A DNA stretch of 42,847 nt from Bifidobacterium biavatii DSM 23969 (GTDB lineage: Bacteria; Actinomycetota; Actinomycetes; Actinomycetales; Bifidobacteriaceae), in contig NZ_JGYN01000025.1 in NCBI RefSeq assembly GCF_000741165.1, forward strand, positions 1 through 42,847, written 5' to 3'. This document shows positions 26,263 to 33,778 of the stretch, piece by piece. Positions within the stretch are counted from its first letter, which is position 1, and each line of letters starts with the position of its first letter. The translations under genes and the position numbers were made by a program. The notes below the pieces were generated by a model, which saw only the letters and a list, made by a program, of their open reading frames with translations, was not told the origin of the DNA and searched no databases.

Positions 26263-28848
26263 ATGGCACAGCGCAATGCGGCGCCCGAACCCAACAGCCA
26301 AGCCGCAACCGGGCGCACCCCGATCACCGTCGACGTGCGCGACACGCCGGTCAAAAACCAGGGCGACCTGTTCGGCGTGTTCTTCGAGGATCTCAATCAC
26401 GCGGCCGACGGCGGCCTGTACGGGGAGCTCGTGCGCAACCGTTCGTTCGAATTCGACCCGATCGACAACGCCTCCTATACGGCGCTCACCGCATGGCGCA
26501 AAATCCAGCGTGGCGACGCGATCGTCGGCCTGCACGTCGACGACGCGCATCCGCTCAACGAACGCAACCGACACTACGCGCGACTTAACGTCATCCGCTG
26601 CGGCGACGGCGCCGGTATCTCCAACCTCGGCTACGGCGACGGCATCCCCGTGCGCGACGGCGAGGAATACCGCTTCTCCTGCCAGGTGCGACTCGATGGC
26701 ACCCCCGCGCATGACAGCAGGCACGGCGCCGACCCGATTTCGATCATCGTCTGGCTGGAGAACGCGGACGGCACGGAAACATACGGCGAAACTGTGCTGC
26801 CGATCCCGACCGAAGCGCACGACTCGTGGACACAGGTCGAAGGCACCGTCACCGCGTTCATCAGCGGGCGAGACGGCAGCCGCGACGGCGTCGGCATGCA
26901 GAACGACGGCGACCGGCAGCGGGCAAAGGCCGACGCCAACGACCGCGTCGACCCGGCCGGCCGGCTCACGCTGATGTTCGACGCGCCGTGCCATGTCTCG
27001 CTCGACATGGTCTCCCTGTTCCCTGCACGCACGTTCAGGAACCGCCCGAACGGCATGCGCCGCGACGTCGCGCAGCTCATCGCCGACATGAAACCGAAGT
27101 TCATGCGCTTCCCCGGCGGGTGCGTCATGCACATCGGCTCGCTGGACGCGGACGACCGCGACAGCATCTACCGCTGGAAGAACACGGTCGGACCGGTCGA
27201 ACAGCGCCCGACCCGGCGCAACAGCTGGAACTACAACAGCACGTTCGGGCTCGGCTACTTCGAGTTCTTCCAGTTCTGCGAGGACATCGGTGCAGAGCCC
27301 CTGCCGGTGATCGCCGGCGGATGGGATCCGCACAATCTTGAAGCCACGCCGATCGAGGACATGCAGGAGTGGGTCGACGAGGCGCTCGACCTGATCGAAT
27401 TCGCCAACGGACCCGTCGATTCCCGCTGGGGCTCCGTGCGCGCACAGATGGGCCATCCCGGCAGCTTCCATCTGAAATATCTCGGCATCGGCAACGAGGA
27501 GACGGGCGGCGAATTCTACGAGCGTTATAGCATCATGGCCAAGGCCGTGCGCGAACGGTATCCCGACATCCGGCTCATCGGCTCCGCCGGCCCCTCGATC
27601 GGCGGACAGCAGGAGGCCAAGCTGTGGGAGGACGCGGCGAAAACCGGCACCGCGTTCATGGACGAGCACTACTATCACGCGCCCGAATGGTTCATTGCGA
27701 ACGTCGACCGCTACGCCTCCTACCGTGCGGACGAGGGCTGGCCGCGCGCGTTCCTTGGCGAATACGCGTCGTGCGGCAAGGCGTGGCGCAACGCGCTCGC
27801 GGAGGCGGCGTTCCTGACCGGCGTGGAGAAGGCGCCCGGCATCGGGCTCGCCTGCTATGCGCCAATGCTGTGCAACGTCGCCTACCGCAACTGGGATCCG
27901 GACATGATCTACTTCGACGGCACGCGCGCGTTCGGCACGCCGAGCTACTGGGTGCAGCGCATGTTCATGACCGGCCAAGGCACGCAGCTGCTCGCCGCCA
28001 GCGACGACATGCCGAAGCCCGCGACCGAACCGGAGCCGCTGTCATTGGCTGGACTGCTGCGCATGACCACGACGCACGCGCGAGTCGACGTCGCCGGATT
28101 CACGGTGCGCGACGCGAACGGCGACGTGCTGCTGCGCGACGACGATTTCACGATAGACGCCGACCATGCGATGCGCGACTGCGGCAGCGTGCCCGCCGAC
28201 TCGTACACGGTCGAGTTCACGTTCACGCGCCACAACGGCGAGCTGCGCGACGAGCTGAACGGCAAGTACGGGTTCGGGCTCGATTTCGCCATGCACGACG
28301 ACAAGAACCTGCTGCGGTTCTACATCAACGGATGGCAGCGGCTGTGCGGGCTGCACGGCATCACCAACGGCGGCCTGTGCACGACGAACTCGCACGTCGT
28401 CACCGAGCGGGGCATCGCCTACCGCTGCCGACTGTCCGTCGACGGCGCGCGCGTGCGCGGCTGGATCGACGACACGCAGATCTTCGACCGCACGTTCAAG
28501 CGCCCCGACCCGCGTCCGCTCTACTATTCGGCCGTGCGCGACGAGACGACCGGCGAGACGATCGTCAAGCTCGTCAACGTGACCGACGCGTCGCAGCCGG
28601 TGGCTGTCCGTTTCCCGCACGCCGATGACACGGCCGCGGACGGCGATTCCCCGGCGGACGGTCATCGTTGCGCCGGCGCACGGCAGGCCGTGGTCGAGTC
28701 GATCGCCGACGTGCCGCTCGACGCCGAAAACGACTTCGACGCGCCGGAACGGGTGCGCCCACACACCCGTCTCGTCGGTATCGACGCGGACGGCACGGTG
28801 TCGCTGACCGTCGGCCCCCATTCCTTCCACATGCTGCGCGTCCGCTGA
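26263..28848 (+). CDS. Alpha-L-arabinofuranosidase, GH51, multidomain (861 aa)
   Basis: Releases L-arabinofuranose from arabinan, arabinoxylan or their oligosaccharides. The GH51 N-terminal signature LFGVFFEDLNHAADGGLYGELVRNRSFE is at about residues 40-67. A carbohydrate-binding-like insert follows (about 100-240, REEY...SFSCQV-like beta strands). The barrel has acid/base Glu412 in GIGNEETGG and nucleophile Glu500 in FLGEYAS. The C-terminal 270 residues include a concanavalin-like segment (YTVEFTFTRHNGELRDELNGK) and an all-beta end. There is no signal peptide, so it acts inside on imported oligosaccharides. AAAGGAGA precedes the ATG; an upstream ATG at 26200 overlaps the operator. Far longer than the 500-residue GH51 enzymes. 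Confidence 0.93.
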   Translation: MAQRNAAPEPNSQAATGRTPITVDVRDTPVKNQGDLFGVFFEDLNHAADGGLYGELVRNRSFEFDPIDNASYTALTAWRKIQRGDAIVGLHVDDAHPLNERNRHYARLNVIRCGDGAGISNLGYGDGIPVRDGEEYRFSCQVRLDGTPAHDSRHGADPISIIVWLENADGTETYGETVLPIPTEAHDSWTQVEGTVTAFISGRDGSRDGVGMQNDGDRQRAKADANDRVDPAGRLTLMFDAPCHVSLDMVSLFPARTFRNRPNGMRRDVAQLIADMKPKFMRFPGGCVMHIGSLDADDRDSIYRWKNTVGPVEQRPTRRNSWNYNSTFGLGYFEFFQFCEDIGAEPLPVIAGGWDPHNLEATPIEDMQEWVDEALDLIEFANGPVDSRWGSVRAQMGHPGSFHLKYLGIGNEETGGEFYERYSIMAKAVRERYPDIRLIGSAGPSIGGQQEAKLWEDAAKTGTAFMDEHYYHAPEWFIANVDRYASYRADEGWPRAFLGEYASCGKAWRNALAEAAFLTGVEKAPGIGLACYAPMLCNVAYRNWDPDMIYFDGTRAFGTPSYWVQRMFMTGQGTQLLAASDDMPKPATEPEPLSLAGLLRMTTTHARVDVAGFTVRDANGDVLLRDDDFTIDADHAMRDCGSVPADSYTVEFTFTRHNGELRDELNGKYGFGLDFAMHDDKNLLRFYINGWQRLCGLHGITNGGLCTTNSHVVTERGIAYRCRLSVDGARVRGWIDDTQIFDRTFKRPDPRPLYYSAVRDETTGETIVKLVNVTDASQPVAVRFPHADDTAADGDSPADGHRCAGARQAVVESIADVPLDAENDFDAPERVRPHTRLVGIDADGTVSLTVGPHSFHMLRVR

Positions 28849-28863
28849 CCGGCGAGCTTGGGT

Positions 28864-28908
28864 TGAGGGCCGCATCGAACCGTATTGACGATGCGTTTGC
28901 GGCCCTCA
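28864..28908. terminator. Hairpin after the GH51 gene
   Basis: TGAGGGCCGCA (28864-28874) and TGCGGCCCTCA (28898-28908) are perfect complements around a 23-nt loop that can itself pair GCATCG with CGATGC. No T tract follows, so termination is only probable. Confidence 0.5.
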
Positions 28909-28947
28909 GCCCGCGCAAGCCGGGACGGCGTCGTATGATGGGGCGAC

Positions 28948-29457
28948 ATGGGCAAGAAATCGAAGAACGAGAAAGGCAAGGGCTCGACTCCGGCGACCGT
29001 GCAGCTGGAGAAGGCGGGCGTGCCGTTCGAGACGTACGAGTACGAGCATTCCAACGACCACATGGACGACGGGTACGGCGTGGAGGCGGCCACGAAGCTC
29101 GGGTTCGACGAGCATCAGGTGTTCAAGACGCTTATGGCCGACACGGGTTCCGAACGCGTGGTGGGCGTGGTGCCGGTCAGCGGGCACATGGATCTGAAGT
29201 CTTTGGCCGCGGCGGTGGGCGCCAAGAAGGCGGCCATGGCCGACCCGAAGGTCGCCATGCGCGAATCTGGGTATGTGGTCGGCGGCATTTCGCCGCTCGG
29301 CCAGAAAGTGCACCACAAGACCGTGCTCGACGAGAGCGCGCTGCAGTACGACCGGATTCTGCTGTCGGGCGGCAAGCGCGGCTTTTCGATCGGCATCGCG
29401 CCCGAGGACCTGCTCAAGGTGCTCGACGCGGTCGCCGCGCCCATCGGCACGTGGTGA
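28948..29457 (+). CDS. ybaK: YbaK/EbsC-family aminoacyl-tRNA deacylase (169 aa)
   Basis: Hydrolyses mischarged tRNA, typically Cys-tRNA(Pro). After a Lys/Ser-rich start the fold begins PATVQLEKAGVPFETYEYEH. The core shows KLGFDEHQVFKTLMAD with the conserved Lys, VPVSGHMDLKSLAAAVGAKKAAMA, GYVVGGISPLGQ and LLSGGKRGFSIGIAPEDLL. Normal length and complete. TATGAT at 28934-28939 ends 8 nt before the ATG, with only GGGG between, so it may be leaderless. Confidence 0.93.
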   Translation: MGKKSKNEKGKGSTPATVQLEKAGVPFETYEYEHSNDHMDDGYGVEAATKLGFDEHQVFKTLMADTGSERVVGVVPVSGHMDLKSLAAAVGAKKAAMADPKVAMRESGYVVGGISPLGQKVHHKTVLDESALQYDRILLSGGKRGFSIGIAPEDLLKVLDAVAAPIGTW

Positions 29458-29465
29458 AGCGTGCC

Positions 29466-29511
29466 CTGCGGCCGGCATCGCGCAACGGTCATGCCGCGAT
29501 GCCGGCCGCAG
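29466..29511. terminator. 17-bp perfect hairpin between convergent ybaK and lipoprotein genes
   Basis: CTGCGGCCGGCATCGCG and CGCGATGCCGGCCGCAG flank a 12-nt loop. It begins 8 nt after the ybaK stop and ends 9 nt before the stop of the converging gene. Very stable, no T tract; probably a shared terminator. Confidence 0.65.
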
Positions 29512-29520
29512 ATGATGCGT

Positions 29521-30237
29521 TTACCCGAACGGCTTCCATACCGGATCGTCGGGGAAGCCGAGATTGATGCTGTTGGCGATCAGGCAGGAACGAACCTGCA
29601 TATCCTTGAAGTTCACCACAGCCGACCCGCCTGTGTCGATGCTGTCCTTATCCGATTCGAATTGCGCGACCGTATAGTTCGCAGGGGCCAGATCGTTCCG
29701 CTTCAGGCAATCCACTGCGCCCTCGCTGCTGTTGCTCGACAATGACGGATTGCCGAACTGCAGACGATATACGGAGTCCACGTTTATCAGATAGGCACTG
29801 TTGCAGTCGCTAAGATCCTTGAACAACTTGTCGCCCTGCTCCTTCGTTCCGCCACTGATATCCAGACTCGCATGGTAGTACAAGCCGTTGGGATATCGGA
29901 CGACGCCGGGTTCCGAATAGCCGCGATCGACCATGCACTGCCTGAAATCGGACCACGCCTGCTCATAGTCCGAGGCCGTCACCTCGCCGCCGTTCTCCTT
30001 CGCCCGTTCTAGCATGGCCCGCTGCGAATCCGACATCGAGGCCGACTTCAGCAACGTTTCGATGTAATCGCTCATCGAAGACGCCAAATGGGTTCCCTGA
30101 GCCGAATTCTGATCGCGGGATGCGGACTCATCCGACGACGTATCGCCATTGTCATTCGTGCCATGCTCGCACGAGGCGCAGCATGCGACTAGGCACCCTA
30201 CCAACAGACATGATGCAAACCGCTTCGTCCTATTCAT
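29521..30237 (-). CDS. Putative lipoprotein, Cys-Met-x(3)-Gly-Tyr family, member 1 of island (238 aa)
   Basis: Lipoprotein signal with LVAC (Cys19) or CASC (Cys23). After a Ser/Asp-rich spacer come SSMSDYIETLL, MLERAKENGGEVTASDYEQAW, FRQCMVDRGY, a Cys in DLSDCNSAYL, VYRLQFGNPSL, AVDCLKRNDL and a final Cys with SCLIANSINL, ending WKPFG. The four mature Cys could form two disulfides. It shares this whole plan with the genes at 30334 and 33656 but is the most divergent of the three. GGGGAG precedes the ATG. Lies downstream of member 2 on the same strand, about 96 bp away. Function unknown; a surface sensor, decoy or immunity protein are possible. Confidence 0.75.
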   Translation of the reverse strand: MNRTKRFASCLLVGCLVACCASCEHGTNDNGDTSSDESASRDQNSAQGTHLASSMSDYIETLLKSASMSDSQRAMLERAKENGGEVTASDYEQAWSDFRQCMVDRGYSEPGVVRYPNGLYYHASLDISGGTKEQGDKLFKDLSDCNSAYLINVDSVYRLQFGNPSLSSNSSEGAVDCLKRNDLAPANYTVAQFESDKDSIDTGGSAVVNFKDMQVRSCLIANSINLGFPDDPVWKPFG

Positions 30238-30284
30238 CAGTACTCCCCGAAAATGCGACTTTTCACCTTCTGTTCACCCCCTCT

Positions 30285-30322
30285 GGCCGACGCCGTCGAA
30301 TAGCCGTCGCACGGCGTCAGCC
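30285..30322 (-). terminator. Hairpin between two lipoprotein genes
   Basis: GGCCGACGCCGT and ACGGCGTCAGCC (one mismatch in 12) enclose 14 nt, just after the stop of the upstream gene (30334). There is no T tract, so partial read-through into the next lipoprotein gene is likely. Confidence 0.45.
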
Positions 30323-30333
30323 GAAGGCGCCGT

Positions 30334-31059
30334 TTATCCGAACGGTTTCCACGCCTTGGTGTTGTCGTTGACGGTGATGCCGTTGGCGGCCAAGCATGAT
30401 GCGACGGACGGATTGCTCACATCCAGTTCGGAATCATCGTTATGACCCATCCCCCGACTGAATGCGTCCTGCAATTGTTCGGCCGTGTAGGAGGCGCCGA
30501 TAAGCTGCTCGCGACGCAGACAATCCACGGCCGCCTGATAGGAGTTCTGTTCCAGCGACGGGTTGCCCACTTGGAGCTTATATGCGGCGTTGACGGCATT
30601 GAGATACGTGAATGAGCAGTGGCTGTTGTCCTCGGACAGCTTGTCGATCTGCTCTTGGCTCATGCCTTCGACGTTCGTCACCGGTTTGACGTAAATGCCG
30701 TTGGAATACTGTATGACCGTCGGAGTGGCATATCCCAGCTGTACCATGCACTGCTTGAAATTGGACCACGCCGTTTCGTAGTCACCGGAAGACAATGTTC
30801 CTCCATTGGCCTTGGCTCGTTCCAGCATGTCCTTCTGCGACTCGTCCATCGGGATATCCGCAGGCTGGGTCTCGATCAGCACGTCAATGTAGTCGCTCAG
30901 CGACGATGCCAGCTTCTCCCCCTGCAACTCCGTCGTGGACGAATCACTCCGCGAAGAATCATGCGAGGAATCGCGTTCCGCCGCAGGGCCGGCGCATCCG
31001 AAAAGCAGCAGGACCGCGCTCATCATCACTGCCACGCCGATGCCACGAATCCGTCTCAT
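30334..31059 (-). CDS. Putative lipoprotein, Cys-Met-x(3)-Gly-Tyr family, member 2 of island (241 aa)
   Basis: Signal peptide MRRIRGIGVAVMMSAVLLLFGC with Cys22 as lipid site. The first 40 residues are nearly identical to the gene at 33656 because both 5' ends lie in the 227-bp inverted repeat. After that they diverge, though all landmarks remain: LASSLSDYIDVLI, MLERAKANGG, YETAWSNFKQCMVQLGY, HCSFTYLNAVNAAYKLQVGNPSL, AVDCLRREQL, SCLAANGI and a WKPFG end. GGAAGGA precedes the ATG. Its upstream region runs towards the peptide/two-component operon, transcribed the other way. A TAGAAT box at 31187-31182 is a candidate -10. Confidence 0.77.
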   Translation of the reverse strand: MRRIRGIGVAVMMSAVLLLFGCAGPAAERDSSHDSSRSDSSTTELQGEKLASSLSDYIDVLIETQPADIPMDESQKDMLERAKANGGTLSSGDYETAWSNFKQCMVQLGYATPTVIQYSNGIYVKPVTNVEGMSQEQIDKLSEDNSHCSFTYLNAVNAAYKLQVGNPSLEQNSYQAAVDCLRREQLIGASYTAEQLQDAFSRGMGHNDDSELDVSNPSVASCLAANGITVNDNTKAWKPFG

Positions 31060-31163
31060 ATCATTCCTTCCGACGTATTCTCCGCTCCTGAAAACAGTCG
31101 AAACCGTCTTCTTTCTTCTTCACGGCGTCTACCGGACGAGCGCGCCCTCTCGTTGATGAGATC
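30937..31163 (-). repeat. Left copy of a 227-bp inverted repeat
   Basis: On the minus strand this segment matches 33552-33778 without gaps, with 7 differences that I count by eye (about 97%). It covers about 104 bp upstream of the ATG and the first 40 codons of the lipoprotein gene. The non-coding half is as conserved as the coding half, so it is recent or kept alike by recombination. Confidence 0.93.
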
Positions 31164-31375
31164 CTTTGCAGCGTTGCTGGGATTCTATCCGGTTAGAGAT
31201 GAGTATGACATATACTGCGGCAAAGGAATACCGCCCGCATACGCATGTTGCGTACATGGGACAAGTCGCCTGCTCGTTCGCCCAACACGCTGTATTACAA
31301 GGTTTTCAGTGATGTGCAAGGCAATGGGATGGGGATATACTGGGGAATGTTCCCCGTTTCGTCAGGAGGTGCCCC
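31164..31375 (+). promoter_or_regulatory. Control region between lipoprotein 2 and the peptide-regulator-kinase operon
   Basis: For the plus strand the best -10 is TATACT at 31336-31341, followed at the expected start site by the palindrome GGGGAATGTTCCCC (31342-31355) and by AGGAGG at 31364-31369. For the minus strand TAGAAT lies at 31187-31182. A 5-5-5 dyad AGTAT-GACAT-ATACT is at 31202-31216, near the -35 position of the minus promoter. Directly repeated CAAGG is at 31298 and 31317. Base composition is lower in GC than in the flanking housekeeping genes. Confidence 0.5.
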
Positions 31376-31534
31376 ATGAGGTTTGCAGCCGCACTGCTAA
31401 CGTTACTATTTTCGTGTTCCGGAGTCCCGTCTGCTCCGACCGGTGCCGTCTTGTCGGCCGCGACGGTTGCCGAGCATGCCTCCATGACCTTCTTCGTGTG
31501 CCCGCCTCCCCTGAAATGGCTGTGCGGACGTTGA
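31376..31534 (+). CDS. Candidate exported peptide precursor (52 aa)
   Basis: Starts 6 nt after a full AGGAGG, the strongest ribosome site in the island. The N-terminus MRFAAALLTLLFSCSGVPSA reads as a short signal peptide, with signal-peptidase cleavage possible after Ala20 or lipidation at Cys14. The C-terminus TFFVCPPPLKWLCGR has Cys42 and Cys50 bracketing seven residues, so a small disulfide loop is possible. The stop (31532-31534) is 5 nt before the ATG of the response regulator, which has almost no ribosome site of its own: a classic coupling arrangement. A secreted signal sensed by the kinase is the attractive reading; a leader whose translation merely meters the regulator is the alternative. 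I recognise no known family. Confidence 0.5.
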   Translation: MRFAAALLTLLFSCSGVPSAPTGAVLSAATVAEHASMTFFVCPPPLKWLCGR

Positions 31535-31539
31535 CCGAC

Positions 31540-32199
31540 ATGACATCCCCCTCGATCGGCACTCAGAATGCCGCTCCGTATCTCGTCGGCATCGTCGACA
31601 ACGATTCGATGGCCTTGCGGGCACTGACCTCATTGGTGGAATCGCTGCCCTCATGCGATGTGGCGTGGGCCGTCAGCTCCGGCACGCAGGCACTGCAGCA
31701 CTGCCGCCGCAGCGAGGAAAGTCCCGATCTGCTGCTCGCCGACATGTCTCTGGAAGGCATGCAGGGGCCTTCCCTGTGCGAAAGGCTTCGCCTACACAAC
31801 GGCGTCACCGCATTACTGGGCGTCACCAGTTTCTCGCTCGTCCAATACCGCAGTCCGCTGATAGCCGCGGGCGCACAGGGGCTTGTGTCCAAAACCGACG
31901 AGCCGGGCATGATCGACGCCATTCGCATGCTGTTGGCGGGAAATGCCATGCCGGGGTTCGAAACCGCTCCGATGGCTCATCTGAGATTGAACGCGAATCC
32001 GCCGAATCACACGCTCACTGGTCGCGAGGAGGAAATCCTCCGTATCTGCGCCGACGAGGGATTGAGCGACGTCGAAATCGCGGAACGACTGAATCTGTCC
32101 CCGGCAACCGTTCGCAAACACCTGCAGCACGTGCTGCAGAAAACCGGAAGCCGCACCACGCGCCAGGCCATAGCCGAATGGTGGCGACGCCATGCGTGA
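31540..32199 (+). CDS. NarL/FixJ-family response regulator (219 aa)
   Basis: Receiver domain at about residues 14-130 with the acidic pair in VDND (20-22), phospho-acceptor Asp68 in LLLADMSLEG, and the conserved Lys in VSKTDEPGMIDAI. The LuxR-type helix-turn-helix is at about 155-215: LTGREEEILRICADEGLSDVEIAERLNLSPATVRKHLQHVLQKTG. The start was set at 31540 because it is the first ATG after the peptide stop; ATG 31516, in the same frame, would overlap the peptide and has no ribosome site. The stop overlaps the kinase start by 8 nt. Its likely targets are the lipoprotein genes on both sides and its own operon. Confidence 0.9.
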   Translation: MTSPSIGTQNAAPYLVGIVDNDSMALRALTSLVESLPSCDVAWAVSSGTQALQHCRRSEESPDLLLADMSLEGMQGPSLCERLRLHNGVTALLGVTSFSLVQYRSPLIAAGAQGLVSKTDEPGMIDAIRMLLAGNAMPGFETAPMAHLRLNANPPNHTLTGREEEILRICADEGLSDVEIAERLNLSPATVRKHLQHVLQKTGSRTTRQAIAEWWRRHA

Positions 32200-33331
32200 C
32201 GGGATCATGCGCATGCTGCGCCGCATGCCTGCCCGGACATGGCCGTCGATACTGCTGGCGGCCGTCACCGTCTGGTGGCTGCTGTTCGAACGGGTATCCG
32301 GCGTCCAAATCGCCGCCTCATGTGTGCAGGCCGCATTGCTGCTCGCCTCCATCCGCTTTCCCGTCGGTGCGCTCGTCCTGTTTCTGCTGGTCGACGCGGT
32401 GCTGACGCCGCTGGGCGTCGTCACGTTCGCGCTGCCGGGCGCACTGTACTCGATCGGCATGATCGCCTATTGCACCAGCGACATCGTCGCCGTGGCGATC
32501 ATTATCGCCATGAGCATGCAACAAACGGCGCAAACCGCGTTCCTCTACGATTCGGCCAGCGGTCTCGACTGGCGGAACTATCCCACGTTCATCGCCATGT
32601 ACGCACTGTCGGCCATGTTCGGCGTCGTTTTGCGCCGCAACAAACAGTACTATGCCATGCTGCGGCGCAACGAGCGCATACAGGCGCGCATCGACGCGAT
32701 GGACCGCAACCTGTACACGGCGATGCAGATACACGACGCGGTCACCGGCGACCTGTCATCCATCGTGCAGATGTCACGACGTGCGCAACGTCACGCCACC
32801 GACGATGCGGAAGCGGAATGGCATACCGTGGAACAGCTCGCGCTGAAAGCGTTGTCCAGCGTGCATCAGGTCATCGAACGCCTCGAAACCGGCGGAGAGG
32901 CGCCGTCGGAACCCGCCAATGTGAAGGAGGCGATCGCGCGCATACAGGAGGAAACCGACCGGTGCGAAGCATTGCTTGCCAAGCAGGGATTCGTCGGACA
33001 CGCCACGCTGCAGCAGATCGGTTATCCGACCGACGTGCCGGCGGCCTCGATTGACGTCATCATCATGCTGCTGCGTGAACTGAGCGCCAACATCATCCGG
33101 CACGCCGCGCCCGGCAGCCGATACCAGATCTCCGTACTGGTCAACGTGTCCGGGTGCGACGTCTCCTCCGTCAACCCGGCAACCCGGCCGGACGAGGAGG
33201 CGGAGTTCCCGGGCGGGCACGGTCTGGCCCAACAGCGCGCCGCCGTGGAGCGTGCCGGCGGATACATGAGCGCGATCGTGGACAACGGCGAATGGCTCTT
33301 CCACGCGCACGTTCCACTGCCACGGATATGA
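32192..33331 (+). CDS. NarL-partner sensor histidine kinase (379 aa)
   Basis: About five membrane segments occupy residues 17-145 with short loops and no large extracellular domain. This is the build of kinases that sense small peptides or events within the membrane. A coiled helix leads to the HisKA_3-like box with His181 in AMQIHDAVTGDLSSIVQ. The ATPase part has an N-box (LLRELSANIIRHAAPGS) and a Gly-rich box (PGGHGLAQQRAAVERAGG). The usual Asp-x-Gly-x-Gly between them is not evident, being replaced by a Val/Ser/Asn-rich stretch, so the lid is atypical. Overlaps the regulator by 8 nt. The pair is the only two-component system in the window. Confidence 0.88.
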   Translation: MRDGIMRMLRRMPARTWPSILLAAVTVWWLLFERVSGVQIAASCVQAALLLASIRFPVGALVLFLLVDAVLTPLGVVTFALPGALYSIGMIAYCTSDIVAVAIIIAMSMQQTAQTAFLYDSASGLDWRNYPTFIAMYALSAMFGVVLRRNKQYYAMLRRNERIQARIDAMDRNLYTAMQIHDAVTGDLSSIVQMSRRAQRHATDDAEAEWHTVEQLALKALSSVHQVIERLETGGEAPSEPANVKEAIARIQEETDRCEALLAKQGFVGHATLQQIGYPTDVPAASIDVIIMLLRELSANIIRHAAPGSRYQISVLVNVSGCDVSSVNPATRPDEEAEFPGGHGLAQQRAAVERAGGYMSAIVDNGEWLFHAHVPLPRI

Positions 33332-33655
33332 ACGTGCCACGCAAGAGGGGCGATTTGCGCCCGGCATATTCGGACGCCGCCCTGCCGCATTCGGACGCGT
33401 GAAGCACGGAACCGGCCGGCTACGGCCAGAACCGAGAGGACACCTGAGAGTACCTCGCATACTCAACATGAGTACACAAAGATTTCCCCCTTGTCGCGGT
33501 TTGTGTCATGCTTGTTCGTAATCGGACGGGATCTGAGAGCGATGACGCGAAGATCTCGTCAACGAGAGGGCGCGCTCGTCCGGTAGACGCCGTGAAGAAG
33601 AAAGAAGACGGTTTCGACTGTTTTCAGGAGCGGAGAATACGTCGGAAGGAACGAT
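33332..33655. other. Intergenic region between the kinase and lipoprotein 3, 324 bp
   Basis: Holds a direct repeat ATTCGGACGC (33369 and 33389, approximate), a hairpin GGCCG-GCTA-CGGCC at 33414-33427 that may end the kinase transcript, a 5-5-5 dyad TACTC-AACAT-GAGTA at 33460-33474, and the non-coding half of the right inverted repeat from 33552. No clear -10/-35 pair for the lipoprotein gene was recognised. GGAAGGA lies before its ATG. Confidence 0.5.
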
Positions 33656-33778
33656 ATGAGACGGATTCGTGGCATCGGCGTGGCGGTGATGATGAGCGCG
33701 GTCCTGCTGCTTTCCGGATGCGCCGGCCCTGCGGCGGAACGCGATTCCTCGCATGATTCATCACAGAGTGATTCGTCC
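33552..33778 (+). repeat. Right copy of the 227-bp inverted repeat
   Basis: Partner of 30937-31163 in opposite orientation, 220 of 227 positions alike by eye. It spans the upstream region and first 41 codons of lipoprotein 3. The two copies bracket 2,388 bp that contain the peptide, regulator and kinase. Confidence 0.93.

Noticed and set aside
31516..31542. Start of the response regulator at the ATG at 31516.
   Set aside because: No ribosome site there; the receiver domain needs only the sequence from 31540, and the 5-nt gap to the peptide stop favours reinitiation at 31540.
33328..33402. A 24-codon frame overlapping the kinase stop (ATGA) that could be a second small peptide.
   Set aside because: No ribosome site beyond the overlap, no signal peptide, hydrophilic and partly made of a direct repeat; chance is the simpler explanation.
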